37,537 nucleotides of DNA. It comes from a virus. Made by a program: the position numbers and the translations under genes. Below are positions 1 to 8,020 of this stretch, one piece after another. How positions within the stretch are numbered: position 1 is the stretch's first letter; each line of letters begins with the position of its first letter. The stretch spans positions 1 to 37,537 of IMG/VR virus record IMGVR_UViG_3300025118_000057, one strand, 5' to 3'. The notes beneath the pieces were generated by a model. The model did not search any database. It saw only the letters and a program-made list of their open reading frames with translations, and was not told the DNA's origin.

Positions 1-762
1 GAAGAGGGCTCCTGGGACTCCTCAGCGGCGAAGAAGCGCATCTCAGAGTGGGCAGGGGACGACTGGGGCAAGTACCGCAAGGGCTTTGCGTGGTTTAGCC
101 CCGAGGATGACGACACCAAGGGTGGTTACAAGCTCCCGCACCACGACATCAAGAGTGGTGAGATGGTGACCGTCAAAGAGGGTGTCATCGCGGCAGGTAA
201 TGCCTTGATGGGATCGCGAGGGGGAGTTGATATCCCCGAAGAAGATGTAACTGCGGTAAAGGCTCACTTGGCCAAACATTACCGTCAGTTCAACCTCACC
301 CCGCCATGGGAGAGGGAACAATCCACCGATGGTGGGAAGGAGAAAAAGGCAATGGAGCTTGAAAAAGCAATGGTTGAGCTGGAAAGCACTAAGGCTCAGC
401 TAACATCAGAAAAAGAAAAGGTCGAAACGCTAAATAAGCGTTGTATGGACCTTGAGGAAGAGCGCAATGAGTACCGCAAGCAAGCGGACACTCTTCGCGT
501 GAGCGCGGTCGAGAAGACCTTGGATGACTTGGTTGGCGTGAAGATCGCTCCTACGGAGAAGGACACGCTCATTAAGTTGGCCACCCAGTCCCCTGAGTTG
601 TTTGAAGAACACCTCAAGGCGATTGAGTCGCGACCCGATATGAACATTCTCAAGAACGTCTCTGAGGACGTAATTGGCGAAGACCCCACCCCGAAAGCTC
701 TCCCGGTCGGCAACGACAGCGGTGCTGAGTTTGAAGCCCTTGTTAAGCAACTCGGTGCCTAG
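1..762 (+). CDS. Prohead protease/scaffold-type protein, C-terminal part (5' truncated by window edge)
   Basis: The frame is open from base 1, so the gene starts outside the window; the ATG at 163 is internal. The visible 253 residues have two parts. The first ~100 residues carry a motif set (WDSSAAKKRI, YKLPHHDI, then an RGG and a Pro-Pro-Trp) that I associate with the region following phage prohead peptidases. From about residue 110 there is a long Glu/Lys-rich coiled coil, typical of capsid scaffolds. Position directly upstream of decoration and capsid genes fits a protease-scaffold fusion acting inside the procapsid. The catalytic part would lie off the left edge, so protease activity is inferred only. 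Confidence 0.7.
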   Translation, partial: EEGSWDSSAAKKRISEWAGDDWGKYRKGFAWFSPEDDDTKGGYKLPHHDIKSGEMVTVKEGVIAAGNALMGSRGGVDIPEEDVTAVKAHLAKHYRQFNLTPPWEREQSTDGGKEKKAMELEKAMVELESTKAQLTSEKEKVETLNKRCMDLEEERNEYRKQADTLRVSAVEKTLDDLVGVKIAPTEKDTLIKLATQSPELFEEHLKAIESRPDMNILKNVSEDVIGEDPTPKALPVGNDSGAEFEALVKQLGA

Positions 763-778
763 AAAGGTATAGAACAGA

Positions 779-1213
779 ATGAGTACCGCAACTCGTAAAC
801 TAAATTACGCAACGATTGGTAACTATGACGTTACCGCTGGCCAGACCGTTACTGTCGGTTTTGCCGTAACCATGGACAGTGACACCACTGTTCGCAACGC
901 AGCCGGTGGTATTGACAACGACCTCATCGTTGGCGTGGCTCACACGGGCGGCGTCAGCACTGTCGCTGGCGATGCGAACGTGGACGTGTTCCTGTTTGCT
1001 CCGGTTGTCCCTGTCGTCGTGGGAGCTGGTGGAACGGCTACCCGTGGCACCAAGGCCATCTGGAATGCAGCTGGTAACGGCTTCACGAACGCGGCTGCCG
1101 CTAACCCCGGTGGAGCGAACGATGAGCAGTCCTATGGTGTTTTCCTTCAGTCGGGAACGGCTGGAGATATCGTTGGCATGATGATGGGCATGACTTACCG
1201 TCAGATCACCTGA
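779..1213 (+). CDS. Capsid decoration/head-stabilising protein (DUF2190-like)
   Basis: This 144-residue protein is rich in Gly, Ala, Val and Thr with predicted short beta strands, and contains the phrases DNDLIVGVAH and GTKAIWNAAGNGFTNA. Small proteins of this composition directly before the major capsid gene are usually decoration proteins that bind the outside of the shell. An AAAGG ribosome-binding site lies about 11 bases before the ATG. It sits between the scaffold gene and the capsid gene with short gaps, so it is part of the head operon. The family assignment rests on size, composition and place. Confidence 0.6.
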   Translation: MSTATRKLNYATIGNYDVTAGQTVTVGFAVTMDSDTTVRNAAGGIDNDLIVGVAHTGGVSTVAGDANVDVFLFAPVVPVVVGAGGTATRGTKAIWNAAGNGFTNAAAANPGGANDEQSYGVFLQSGTAGDIVGMMMGMTYRQIT

Positions 1214-1234
1214 TTACCGAGAGGATTAAATACA

Positions 1235-2413
1235 ATGTCTAAACAAATTCAATTGACCGACCAGGACATGGCAGAGGTCGCTCGCTTGAGTGCTCTCGGC
1301 AATGTCACTCACTCTGATATCGTTAAAAGCAACACGCGCGCCCTCAAGCGTCGCGGTATCATCACGCAGTCTGAGAAGTACGAAGACTACATCTTGTCTG
1401 TTGATGAGGCTCGCCGTACTGGTGATCCTCGTGTCTTGCGTGCCTGGGGAAGTGCCAACTTGGCACTCAAAGACATCGCCCCTGGCGTTGTTCACCAGAA
1501 CGCTACTCTTAGCAACCTGAGCGTCCAGTACGCGAACGAGATGTACATTGGCGAAGAGCTGATGCCCATCTTGCAGGTGGCCAAGCAGTCTGACGTTTAC
1601 TACAGCTATGGTCAAAGCGACCGGCTTCAGTACCCGGATGACGAGATGGGAAGTCGTGGCCAAGCCAACGAGATCCAAGAGAGTCGTTCGACCAGCACCT
1701 ATGTGTGTCGTCCTTACGGTTACTCCAACTTCGTTTCGCGGATGACGCTGACGAACGAGGATGCGCCTCTTGACGAGATGCTCGACTTGGTTGAGGCGAT
1801 TGCCGAAGGCTTGTCGTTCCGTCGCGAACAGCGCATTGCTGGTGTTCTCACGACTGGTGCGAACTACGGTGCCAACACGGCGGCCATTGGTGCTGCTAAC
1901 CGTTGGGATACCGTGACTGGCGGCGACCCGATTGCTGACATTCAGACCGCAACCGCTGCCATCTGGCAGGGGCGTGGGCCGAGTGACCTCATCGGCTTCT
2001 GTTCGCTGGACGTGTATCAGGTTCTGAGTCGCCACCCGGCGATTCTTGACTTGTTCAAGTACAACGGCAGTGCCCCTGGTCTTGCTACCCCCGACATGAT
2101 CGCTCGATTCTTCGACATCGACCGACTCCTTGTTGGTAAGGCTCGCCAGGATCCCAACGTTGAAGGTCAGACCGCGCTTCCGTACACCCGCATCTGGGGC
2201 GATGTCTTCGGCATCGTTCGTGTTGCTCGTCGCGCAAGCGTCCGCAACGCTGTCTTCGGTTACACCTTCCGTCATGGCTCCATCCAGACGGCAGTGGACT
2301 ACGACTCGCTCAAGGGCCACGGCGGTGGATACACCGCTCAGGTCAGCGTGAGTGAGGTTCACCAAGTGGTGGCTTCGCCCACTGGTTACTTGATTACTAC
2401 CCCAATCAACTAA
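1235..2413 (+). CDS. Major capsid protein
   Basis: A 392-residue protein of HK97-like capsid size. It forms the icosahedral shell. The N-terminal ~60 residues are charged and helical; the middle holds IGEELMPILQVAKQSDVYY, a typical capsid entry into the beta-rich core, and the C-terminal half has the RIWGDVFGIVRVARRASVRNAVFGY stretch (read in two pieces) resembling the A-domain strands of marine and environmental myovirus capsids. A GAGAGGA ribosome-binding site precedes the ATG. It follows scaffold and decoration genes and precedes connector genes, the standard head order. There is a long antisense open frame over it, which I treat as a coding shadow. Confidence 0.88.
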   Translation: MSKQIQLTDQDMAEVARLSALGNVTHSDIVKSNTRALKRRGIITQSEKYEDYILSVDEARRTGDPRVLRAWGSANLALKDIAPGVVHQNATLSNLSVQYANEMYIGEELMPILQVAKQSDVYYSYGQSDRLQYPDDEMGSRGQANEIQESRSTSTYVCRPYGYSNFVSRMTLTNEDAPLDEMLDLVEAIAEGLSFRREQRIAGVLTTGANYGANTAAIGAANRWDTVTGGDPIADIQTATAAIWQGRGPSDLIGFCSLDVYQVLSRHPAILDLFKYNGSAPGLATPDMIARFFDIDRLLVGKARQDPNVEGQTALPYTRIWGDVFGIVRVARRASVRNAVFGYTFRHGSIQTAVDYDSLKGHGGGYTAQVSVSEVHQVVASPTGYLITTPIN

Positions 2414-2415
2414 TC

Positions 2416-2667
2416 ATGGCAAAGCGACGCTCAAGACGTAGTGTGGACACCGGGCGGGCGGTCACCTCCCCCGACCGGAAGCCCGTTGTTCGCCCTGCGT
2501 CTGAGCGTTATGTGAGGTGGCGCAATGAAACCGGTCGCTCTGTTGAGGGTGAGATCGGAGGCGTAAAGATCGAGGGTTGGACCCCCGGCTTAACGCGCAG
2601 TGTGCCAGAGGGCTTGAGCGGCGACGCTGAAGCCGTTGGTCTTACTCGAAAGGGATATGCTCAGTAA
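2416..2667 (+). CDS. Small basic protein of the head module, function unknown
   Basis: This 83-residue protein starts two bases after the capsid gene stops and ends overlapping the next start (AATGG junction at 2667), so it is very likely translated with them. The first 40 residues are strongly basic (RRSRR, RKPVVRPASERYVRWR); the rest is acidic to neutral. I do not recognise a family. The basic tail could contact packaged DNA or the capsid interior, but this is a guess from composition. No clear ribosome-binding site is seen, consistent with coupling. Confidence 0.65.
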   Translation: MAKRRSRRSVDTGRAVTSPDRKPVVRPASERYVRWRNETGRSVEGEIGGVKIEGWTPGLTRSVPEGLSGDAEAVGLTRKGYAQ

Positions 2668-3134
2668 TGGCGTACATTACGCTGAGTGACCTTGAGGACC
2701 GCATCACGCAGGCGGTTGTTACCCAGATTCTGGATGACAATGTAGATGGTACGCCTGATGAAAACCCTCTGCTGAGGTTTATTGCTGATGCGGAGAGTTA
2801 CGTAGAGGGGTTTTTGCGAGGCAACTACGATATTGCTGTCTTGCGAACCCAGGGGCTAAGTGCCCCGAACGAGGTGAAGCGGCTGTGCTTAGATGTTGCA
2901 GTGGCCCACCTGTATGATCGTCACCCCGAGTATATTCGTGCGGATGGCCGTCAGCTATTAGAGCGAGCGCGCAGGGACTTGATTGACCTGCGCAAGGGCG
3001 TAACCCGGTTAGATATCGTGGGTAGCCCGGAGCCGGCGGCCAACCAGGGTGGTGTCGTCAGAAGCGGTGATCCAGATAGCATCGCTCCGGTGGATAAGTT
3101 TTTCAATGACCCTGACAGCTTCGGGATATTCTAA
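2667..3134 (+). CDS. Head-tail connector, DUF1320 (Mu gp36-like)
   Basis: The 155-residue protein begins with YITLSDLEDRITQAVVTQILDD and continues with a helix bundle containing ADAESYVEGFLRGNY, DVAVAHLYDRH and RRDLIDLRKGV. This pattern (an N-terminal 'L-D-L-x-x-R-I', a 'A-E-S-Y-V' helix and an 'A-x-x-L-Y-x-R-x' helix) matches the DUF1320/gp36 adaptor family of Mu-like phages, which sits at the neck ring between portal and tail. Its place just after the capsid gene agrees with Mu order. The C-terminal ~35 residues are Gly/Asp-rich and probably flexible. Confidence 0.8.
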   Translation: MAYITLSDLEDRITQAVVTQILDDNVDGTPDENPLLRFIADAESYVEGFLRGNYDIAVLRTQGLSAPNEVKRLCLDVAVAHLYDRHPEYIRADGRQLLERARRDLIDLRKGVTRLDIVGSPEPAANQGGVVRSGDPDSIAPVDKFFNDPDSFGIF

Positions 3135-3395
3135 ATGCCTAAAGGTAATGCAAGCGCAAGAACGGTTCTCCACGGCGCATACGATGCGTCTTCAGTTACT
3201 CCTGGCGCGGCTATTCTCGCTGATGGTCCCACGCGGGCTCTCTGGATCGGAGGAGCGGGCAATGTTGAGGTAACAATGCTCGGCGGCACGACGATTACGT
3301 TCGTTGGTGTCGGGGCGGGCACGATGCTCGATGCGCAGGTTAGTCATGTTCTAGCCGGTTCGACCACTGCAACGGACATCCTGGCACTGTACTAA
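3135..3395 (+). CDS. Head spike base protein, RCAP_Rcc01079-like
   Basis: The 86-residue protein shows the layout of the RCAP_Rcc01079 'spike base' family: an N-terminal segment, then GPTRALWIGGAGNVEVTML, GGTTITFVGVGAGT and a C-terminal HVLAGSTTATDILALY. In the Rhodobacter capsulatus gene transfer agent, members of this gene pair build spikes on the capsid that help bind capsular polysaccharide. The gene starts one base after the connector stops and is followed three bases later by a large lectin-like gene, a good partner for a spike base. Function on this phage is inferred from the family and the neighbour. Confidence 0.72.
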   Translation: MPKGNASARTVLHGAYDASSVTPGAAILADGPTRALWIGGAGNVEVTMLGGTTITFVGVGAGTMLDAQVSHVLAGSTTATDILALY

Positions 3396-3398
3396 GAC

Positions 3399-5654
3399 AT
3401 GAGAGGGATTATCGTTGGGCTAGGGCTCGCGCAGGGCTCCGAGGAAGGCGGCACTCCCCCTGTCCCCTATTCCAATACGAAGTCTTGTACGGTTGACGGA
3501 ATCGACGAATACTTCGATTGCGGCTCGCCAGCCGCGTTTGGTGGCGTCAATCAGCCGTTCTCGGCGTCAGTATGGTTCAGGAGCGAAACGAACACGGCGT
3601 GCGACTTGTTCGGCAAGTGGGGCGGCCTAGGTCCGCGCGACTGGGTGATCTACATGAGCGCGGGCCGAGTCTATGCGTACATGCAGACTTCAGTCGGGCT
3701 CTCGAACGCGGTTACAGCTCAGACGTATAACGACGGAGCGTGGCACCTCGCGACGATCACGTGGGACAGCTCTAATATTACGGTCGATGTTGACGGTGGC
3801 GCAGACCGAGTGAGTACGGCGGCAGCGACGCGGCTCTCCACGGCAGGAAGCCGCACATACCTTGGCGCTCGCGATAACGGTTCCGGCGGTTATGTCTCAA
3901 GCACGATGGTAGCAGGGAACCTGGAAGAGGCGTCGTTTTGGAGCAAAGGCTTGTCGGCAGCCGAGTGCATTGAGATCTACAACAGTGGGGTTCCCATGGA
4001 CTTGGCATCCCACTCTGCTGCTGCGAATCTTGTGAGTTGGTACCGGATGGGTGACGCAAGTGGCGACAGCGCCGAATCATCCGACCCGTCAGCTCGGATC
4101 AAAGATGTAAAGAGTGGGAACGACGCAACTCCCAAGAACACTGACATTGCGGACATCGTAACTGAGATACCTCCCACGTTTAACCGCCTGTCACTGCTCA
4201 CCGATGGCGTCGATGAGTACGCAGAGCTGGCAGCCGCCTCGGTCACCGGTTGCGAGTTCGACTTCAACCAGCCCTGGTCAGTCTCGGCTTGGGTGAAGAG
4301 CAGCTTTGGCGGGGCTAGCGCCGGCTACGTTGCGTCGAAGATCAGGGGAGCGCCGCACTATATGGGGTGGGCGGTTGGTTTCTACAACGGAAACCCGTTC
4401 TGCTTCTTCAGTCACTCGGTTCTTCACGGGGCATATGCGCAATCCTACGTTGACCAGTATATGTGTACCGGTGCGTGGAAGCACGTCGTGTGGACTTACG
4501 ACGGATCTGGCACGCTAGCGGGCGGCATGAAGATGTACGTGAACGGCACAGACACCTACCCGCAAGGGCAGGTCACAACGTCTTATATTGATACCATCGG
4601 AGGCAACAGCACTCTCGGCGGTGCGACCGCTCCGCTACGCCTTGGCGCGGCAAGCTACGGCGAATACTTCGATGGCTCGTTTGACGAGGTGAGCATCTGG
4701 AGCAAAGAGCTTTCCGCTGTTGAAGTAGACACAATGTACAACAGTGGCAAGCCCACTGACCTAACAGGTTCTGCTGATCTGGACGCTTACTACCGATGTG
4801 GTGAGGCCGCTGGAGATTCGGCAACAGGAACGATTCACGACCTGAGCGGCAACGCGAACAACCTGGCTGCCAACAACATGGAAGCGGCTGACATGCAGTC
4901 GGTGACGCCAAGGCCGTATTGGAACCTCCTGTCGATTGGCTTTGATGGCGTGGATGAGCGTCTGTACAGCTCACCAGCCAGCAATGCCCCGCTTTACGAC
5001 ACGGGCGACCCGTTCAGCGTGTCGTGCTGGTTCAAGACGTCAACTGGAACATATGGCGCGCTTGTAGCTAAAGAGTCAAGCCACCCAACATATGTCGGGT
5101 GGTGCTTATTTATGCACCCAGGCGGCATTATGCGGGTTGAGCTTTCCGCAGGAGCCGGGACGTATGTCGATGTCTGGACAACGGCATCAGGCTGGAACGA
5201 CGGCAACTGGCACCACGTTCTGATGACGTATTCGGGGGGCGGGGTAGCCGCTTCGGTTACGGTCTATGTTGATGGCGCTATTGAGGCAACCGCGACGCTG
5301 AGCGACACTCTTGGTGGTGGCTCGATTCTGACCTCGGACCCGCTTACCATCGGGTGTCGAGGTGACACTGCCCTGGGTGCCTGGTTACCGTACAACGGGC
5401 GCGTTGACGAAGTGAGTCTCTACAACACCACACTTACCGCAGCTAACGCCGTAGAACTCTACAACAACGGCAAGCCGAGGGACGCTCAAACTCTGACTAC
5501 GGAGAGCTACATTGACGCCTACTATCGCTGCGGAGACGACACGTTTGACGCGAAAGCTGGCGGTCAAGCTACAGTGTTTGATAAAACAGTTAACGATTAT
5601 GATCTTTGGCAAGCTAATATGGAGCAAGCCGACTTCGACTTGGATGTACCATGA
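3399..5654 (+). CDS. Large adhesin with three LamG-like (concanavalin A-like) domains, probable head spike
   Basis: The 751-residue protein has three internal repeats of a LamG-like beta-sandwich at about residues 28-200, 262-455 and 510-700. Each repeat opens with 'DGxDEY/R', has a 'FSxSxWFK' strand, a 'WHHVxxTY' strand, a 'YVDG/YVNG' turn and closes with 'GxxDEVSxWSKELSAxEVxxxYNSGKP'. After each comes a short 'YYRCG...D' linker block. Such domains usually bind sugars. It lies in the head gene block straight after a spike-base gene, rather than with tail fibres, so a capsid spike is more likely than a tail fibre. A two-LamG relative lies at 26358-27881. No enzyme motif is visible. Confidence 0.8.
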   Translation: MRGIIVGLGLAQGSEEGGTPPVPYSNTKSCTVDGIDEYFDCGSPAAFGGVNQPFSASVWFRSETNTACDLFGKWGGLGPRDWVIYMSAGRVYAYMQTSVGLSNAVTAQTYNDGAWHLATITWDSSNITVDVDGGADRVSTAAATRLSTAGSRTYLGARDNGSGGYVSSTMVAGNLEEASFWSKGLSAAECIEIYNSGVPMDLASHSAAANLVSWYRMGDASGDSAESSDPSARIKDVKSGNDATPKNTDIADIVTEIPPTFNRLSLLTDGVDEYAELAAASVTGCEFDFNQPWSVSAWVKSSFGGASAGYVASKIRGAPHYMGWAVGFYNGNPFCFFSHSVLHGAYAQSYVDQYMCTGAWKHVVWTYDGSGTLAGGMKMYVNGTDTYPQGQVTTSYIDTIGGNSTLGGATAPLRLGAASYGEYFDGSFDEVSIWSKELSAVEVDTMYNSGKPTDLTGSADLDAYYRCGEAAGDSATGTIHDLSGNANNLAANNMEAADMQSVTPRPYWNLLSIGFDGVDERLYSSPASNAPLYDTGDPFSVSCWFKTSTGTYGALVAKESSHPTYVGWCLFMHPGGIMRVELSAGAGTYVDVWTTASGWNDGNWHHVLMTYSGGGVAASVTVYVDGAIEATATLSDTLGGGSILTSDPLTIGCRGDTALGAWLPYNGRVDEVSLYNTTLTAANAVELYNNGKPRDAQTLTTESYIDAYYRCGDDTFDAKAGGQATVFDKTVNDYDLWQANMEQADFDLDVP

Positions 5655-5893
5655 GCGCACTCACCTATTGTATTGTTGATTTTCCCGCAACTGCTGAGCA
5701 GTACGATGCGGCCATTGAAACCGCAGAAAGTGTTCGCAAGAGCCTTGACGAGAGCCAGTGTGTTCTCAAGTGGAGTGGCGACACCCCGTCTGCCTTCGAC
5801 GGGCTTACCACGTTCACTCACGCGGAGATTCTCACCGTAATGCATACGGCCGAGTGGTCATCTCCAGACCCTCACCCTCCAGGTGGTGAGTAG
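5651..5893 (+). CDS. Small acidic protein, function unknown
   Basis: This 80-residue protein starts with an ATGA overlap onto the adhesin stop and ends overlapping the next GTG start, so it is embedded in the operon. It contains AEQYDAAIETAESVRKSLDESQCVLKW (read as two helices) followed by FTHAEILTVMHTAEW. I do not recognise it. Small proteins directly following spike or fibre genes are sometimes chaperones for them, and this one would fit that place, but the sequence gives no direct proof. Confidence 0.65.
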   Translation: MSALTYCIVDFPATAEQYDAAIETAESVRKSLDESQCVLKWSGDTPSAFDGLTTFTHAEILTVMHTAEWSSPDPHPPGGE

Positions 5894-6252
5894 TGGCACA
5901 AACGTACAATATCCACGTCGATCAGGGCTCTACGTACACCCTGACGGTTAGCTATGTAGACTCTACTGGGGCTGCGCTAAGCCTAGCCGGTTACAATGCG
6001 AGGATGCAGGTTCGCGCAACAGTTGGTGCCACGTCTACTCTCGCGTCCTTTACGAGCCCCGCTGGTGGTCTTCTCATTGAGCCCAGTGGTGTAGTTGGCA
6101 CCGTTCAGCTGACAATCACATCTGCACAAACAGCAGCCTATGTGTTCACAAATGGTGTTTATGACCTTGAGATCTTTGACGCTCTTGCAACCCCTACGGT
6201 TGTGAGGCTCATTCAGGGACGGTTCGTTGTTAATCCGGAGGTGACGCGATGA
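5893..6252 (+). CDS. Beta-rich phage structural protein (Ig/BppU-N-like fold suspected)
   Basis: The 119-residue protein starts at a GTG that overlaps the previous stop (GAGTAGTGG junction). It opens with YNIHVDQGSTYTLTVSY, continues 'LSLAGYNARMQVR' and ends with 'GVYDLEIFDA' and 'GRFVVNPEVTR'. This alternation of 'dQGsty' and 'GrfvvnpeVTR' is common in small phage proteins with a beta-sandwich fold that resemble the N-terminal part of baseplate BppU. Its place before the neck genes suggests a virion part. The exact role is unknown. Confidence 0.65.
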   Translation: MAQTYNIHVDQGSTYTLTVSYVDSTGAALSLAGYNARMQVRATVGATSTLASFTSPAGGLLIEPSGVVGTVQLTITSAQTAAYVFTNGVYDLEIFDALATPTVVRLIQGRFVVNPEVTR

Positions 6253-6377
6253 CAGTCACAGTGGTTTACTCGTTACCTGTTGTCACCGTTGTTCAAGAGG
6301 TTAATTCAGTCACTCCGGTTTCGAGCAAGCGGGCTTCAGTTCTTTCTGAACACACCGTGACGGTAGTGGGTGGTTAA
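6249..6377 (+). CDS. 42-residue Val/Thr-rich micro-protein
   Basis: A short frame begins with ATGA overlap on the preceding gene and ends one base before the next start, exactly filling the interval, which is the main evidence that it is real. The product reads MTVTVVYSLPVVTVV at the start and HTVTVVGG at the end, with two beta-prone Val/Thr segments around a polar middle. It has no signal peptide or clear membrane helix. It could be a small virion part related to its beta-rich neighbour. Function unknown. Confidence 0.55.
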   Translation: MTVTVVYSLPVVTVVQEVNSVTPVSSKRASVLSEHTVTVVGG

Positions 6378-7166
6378 TTGCCCTCCGAGGCTTCAGCCGT
6401 TGGTGCGTTAGACCTACCCGTCCCCGCTGGCGCTGTAGGGGAAACTCTGGCAGATCCTGTAGTTGACGCGGTTTTAGATTTTGCCAGTTTTTATATTAAA
6501 GATGCCCTCGACCCGAAGCTGAAGAATATTCTGCCAAGTGGAACGATGGTAGACGCGGTACCGAGTGCTAATCGGTTTGCCTTCGACCCATTGGAGCCGC
6601 AGGGACTGCACGTTAAGCTACCCGTCCCGTGTCTGTTCGTGTGGTGGCAGGGTGCTAGTCATGTCATGAAGATGACAACCATCTACAATTACCGCGTTCG
6701 TAAGCTGCACCTTCTTTATGTTTTCCCTGAACTTCCCAAGACATCTGAGATGCGAAGACGTGTTGGACTTATCGGGGCGGTTGATGCAGCTATGCACAAG
6801 ATGAGCAAGCGTCAGATAAACACTTCGTATGCGTATAAGACTAATCCCGAGGGAATGGGCATAGCCCAGGCTATTGCTCCAGTCGATGTTGTTGGCTGGG
6901 AGTACGATGGCGGGTCACCTGGGCGTTTTGGTATTGACGAAGGCCCAGGTGCCGACCGGAGAGTTAAAAAGAAGTCTGGGCGTGACTACCCGGCGCTCAA
7001 AGGTACTTTTACGGTTCAAGAGCGCGTGCAGCCAATGACAATGGTTGACCCTGATGATGTACTTCACGATAGCAACCTGATCATCAATGGGGCCGGGGAA
7101 GGCTCTGTGGCGACCTTTATTATGAACCGCACGCTTACCGCCCCTGATGGTACTGAGGAACTATAA
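6378..7166 (+). CDS. Neck/tail-completion candidate protein, family not recognised
   Basis: The first in-frame start is a TTG directly after the preceding stop; no better upstream start exists, and the next Met codons would remove the N-terminal 50 residues. The 262-residue product has a mixed alpha/beta look, with LHVKLPVPCLFVWWQGASH and YRVRKLHLLYVFPELP strands followed by a helix (RRRVGLIGAVDAAMHKM). It stands where Mu-like phages place the tail terminator (gp37), upstream of the sheath, and a similar 'strand-helix' mix occurs in terminators, but I cannot confirm homology. Role inferred from position. Confidence 0.6.
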   Translation: MPSEASAVGALDLPVPAGAVGETLADPVVDAVLDFASFYIKDALDPKLKNILPSGTMVDAVPSANRFAFDPLEPQGLHVKLPVPCLFVWWQGASHVMKMTTIYNYRVRKLHLLYVFPELPKTSEMRRRVGLIGAVDAAMHKMSKRQINTSYAYKTNPEGMGIAQAIAPVDVVGWEYDGGSPGRFGIDEGPGADRRVKKKSGRDYPALKGTFTVQERVQPMTMVDPDDVLHDSNLIINGAGEGSVATFIMNRTLTAPDGTEEL

Positions 7167-7681
7167 TGGCGAACCCGAGACGAGCATCTACCATCAGAGT
7201 TAGCAAGGCCAAGATGGAGGCTGACCTTGGCCCTATGGTCACGCACTACAATACGCCCCTGGACACACCGATGGTGTACCAGTGGTTGGTGGGTGACACG
7301 TCTGCGATTGACAACCTGACCGTGCTCGGCCACCAGGGAGGCACAGCGGGACGGTGGAAGCTGGTAAGGAATCCGACTCTTGGAGCGGATCTCACAGACG
7401 CCGACCAGAGCCTGACAGTGGGAGAAAACTTCTTTCGAGTCCTTCCAGCAGCAACGCCACTAACGGCGTCCAGGGCTAAAACCCTTTCTGCTACCAACGC
7501 TGCTAGTGGAGACATTATCCACATCTTGAGACTTGGCCTCGGCGCGTTTACGATGACGATTGATAATGGCGGCCCAGCCGCTGGTACAATCTACACGTTG
7601 CCATCAGGCCAATCTTGGTGGGCTAAGGCGTATTTTAACGGCACTAACTGGGTGGCACATTCAGCCGGTCAGATGCCGTAA
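7166..7681 (+). CDS. Phage structural protein with C-terminal beta domain, function unknown
   Basis: A 171-residue protein overlapping the previous gene by one base (TAATGG junction). The N-terminal 35 residues are charged; the C-terminal ~90 residues resemble the small beta domains that end many fibre proteins, with ASGDIIHILRLG, 'FTMTIDNGGPAAGTIYTL' and a closing 'YFNGTNWVAHSAG'. The pair of fibre-like proteins at 22607-23841 end in the same way ('FNGTSSLWEVV', 'FDAIAGEWTVE'). This hints at a surface protein, perhaps a neck or whisker component. Confidence 0.6.
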   Translation: MANPRRASTIRVSKAKMEADLGPMVTHYNTPLDTPMVYQWLVGDTSAIDNLTVLGHQGGTAGRWKLVRNPTLGADLTDADQSLTVGENFFRVLPAATPLTASRAKTLSATNAASGDIIHILRLGLGAFTMTIDNGGPAAGTIYTLPSGQSWWAKAYFNGTNWVAHSAGQMP

Positions 7682-7690
7682 GGAGCAAGT

Positions 7691-8020
7691 ATGAAAAGGT
7701 TTATGATTCTTGAAGGAGTGAAGGGGTCGCTTGTGACAGATCCCTTTGCCGGCGATGCCCTTCGCTATGTCGGGCAGGCCAAGAAGTCTTACGAAGAGTG
7801 TCAGGCAGCATCCTGCTTTGCAGAGTGCTTTGTTCCTGAAAAGGCGGTCAAAGAATACCACCCATACTTAGTGAAAGCTGTATCCCGAGGCTCACTGAAA
7901 CAAATCGGGGATTTCATCTACGCTGAGTCTGCTGATGAAGCGCTTGCGTCGATTTCATCTAAACCAAAACCAAAGTCTAAAAAGACTGAAACTTCTTCAA
8001 AGGAAAAGGGTAACGAGTAA
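7691..8020 (+). CDS. Small protein upstream of the sheath (positional match to Mu gp38)
   Basis: The 109-residue protein has a good AAGGAG ribosome-binding site six bases before its ATG. It begins with 'FMILEGVKGSLVTDPFAGDALRYVG', which recalls the 'V-x-D-P-x-x-G' core of the DUF2635/gp38 family found just before the sheath gene in Mu-like phages, but it is about 45 residues longer and ends in a Lys/Ser-rich tail (KPKPKSKKTETSSKEK). It overlaps the sheath start by one base. The match is loose, so treat the family as a suggestion. Confidence 0.6.
   Translation: MKRFMILEGVKGSLVTDPFAGDALRYVGQAKKSYEECQAASCFAECFVPEKAVKEYHPYLVKAVSRGSLKQIGDFIYAESADEALASISSKPKPKSKKTETSSKEKGNE

Noticed and set aside
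1226-2365. A 379-residue open frame on the minus strand across the capsid gene
   Set aside because: It mirrors the strong codon bias of the capsid gene, has no ribosome-binding site in place, and its translation has no recognisable domain. The plus-strand capsid protein is clearly real.
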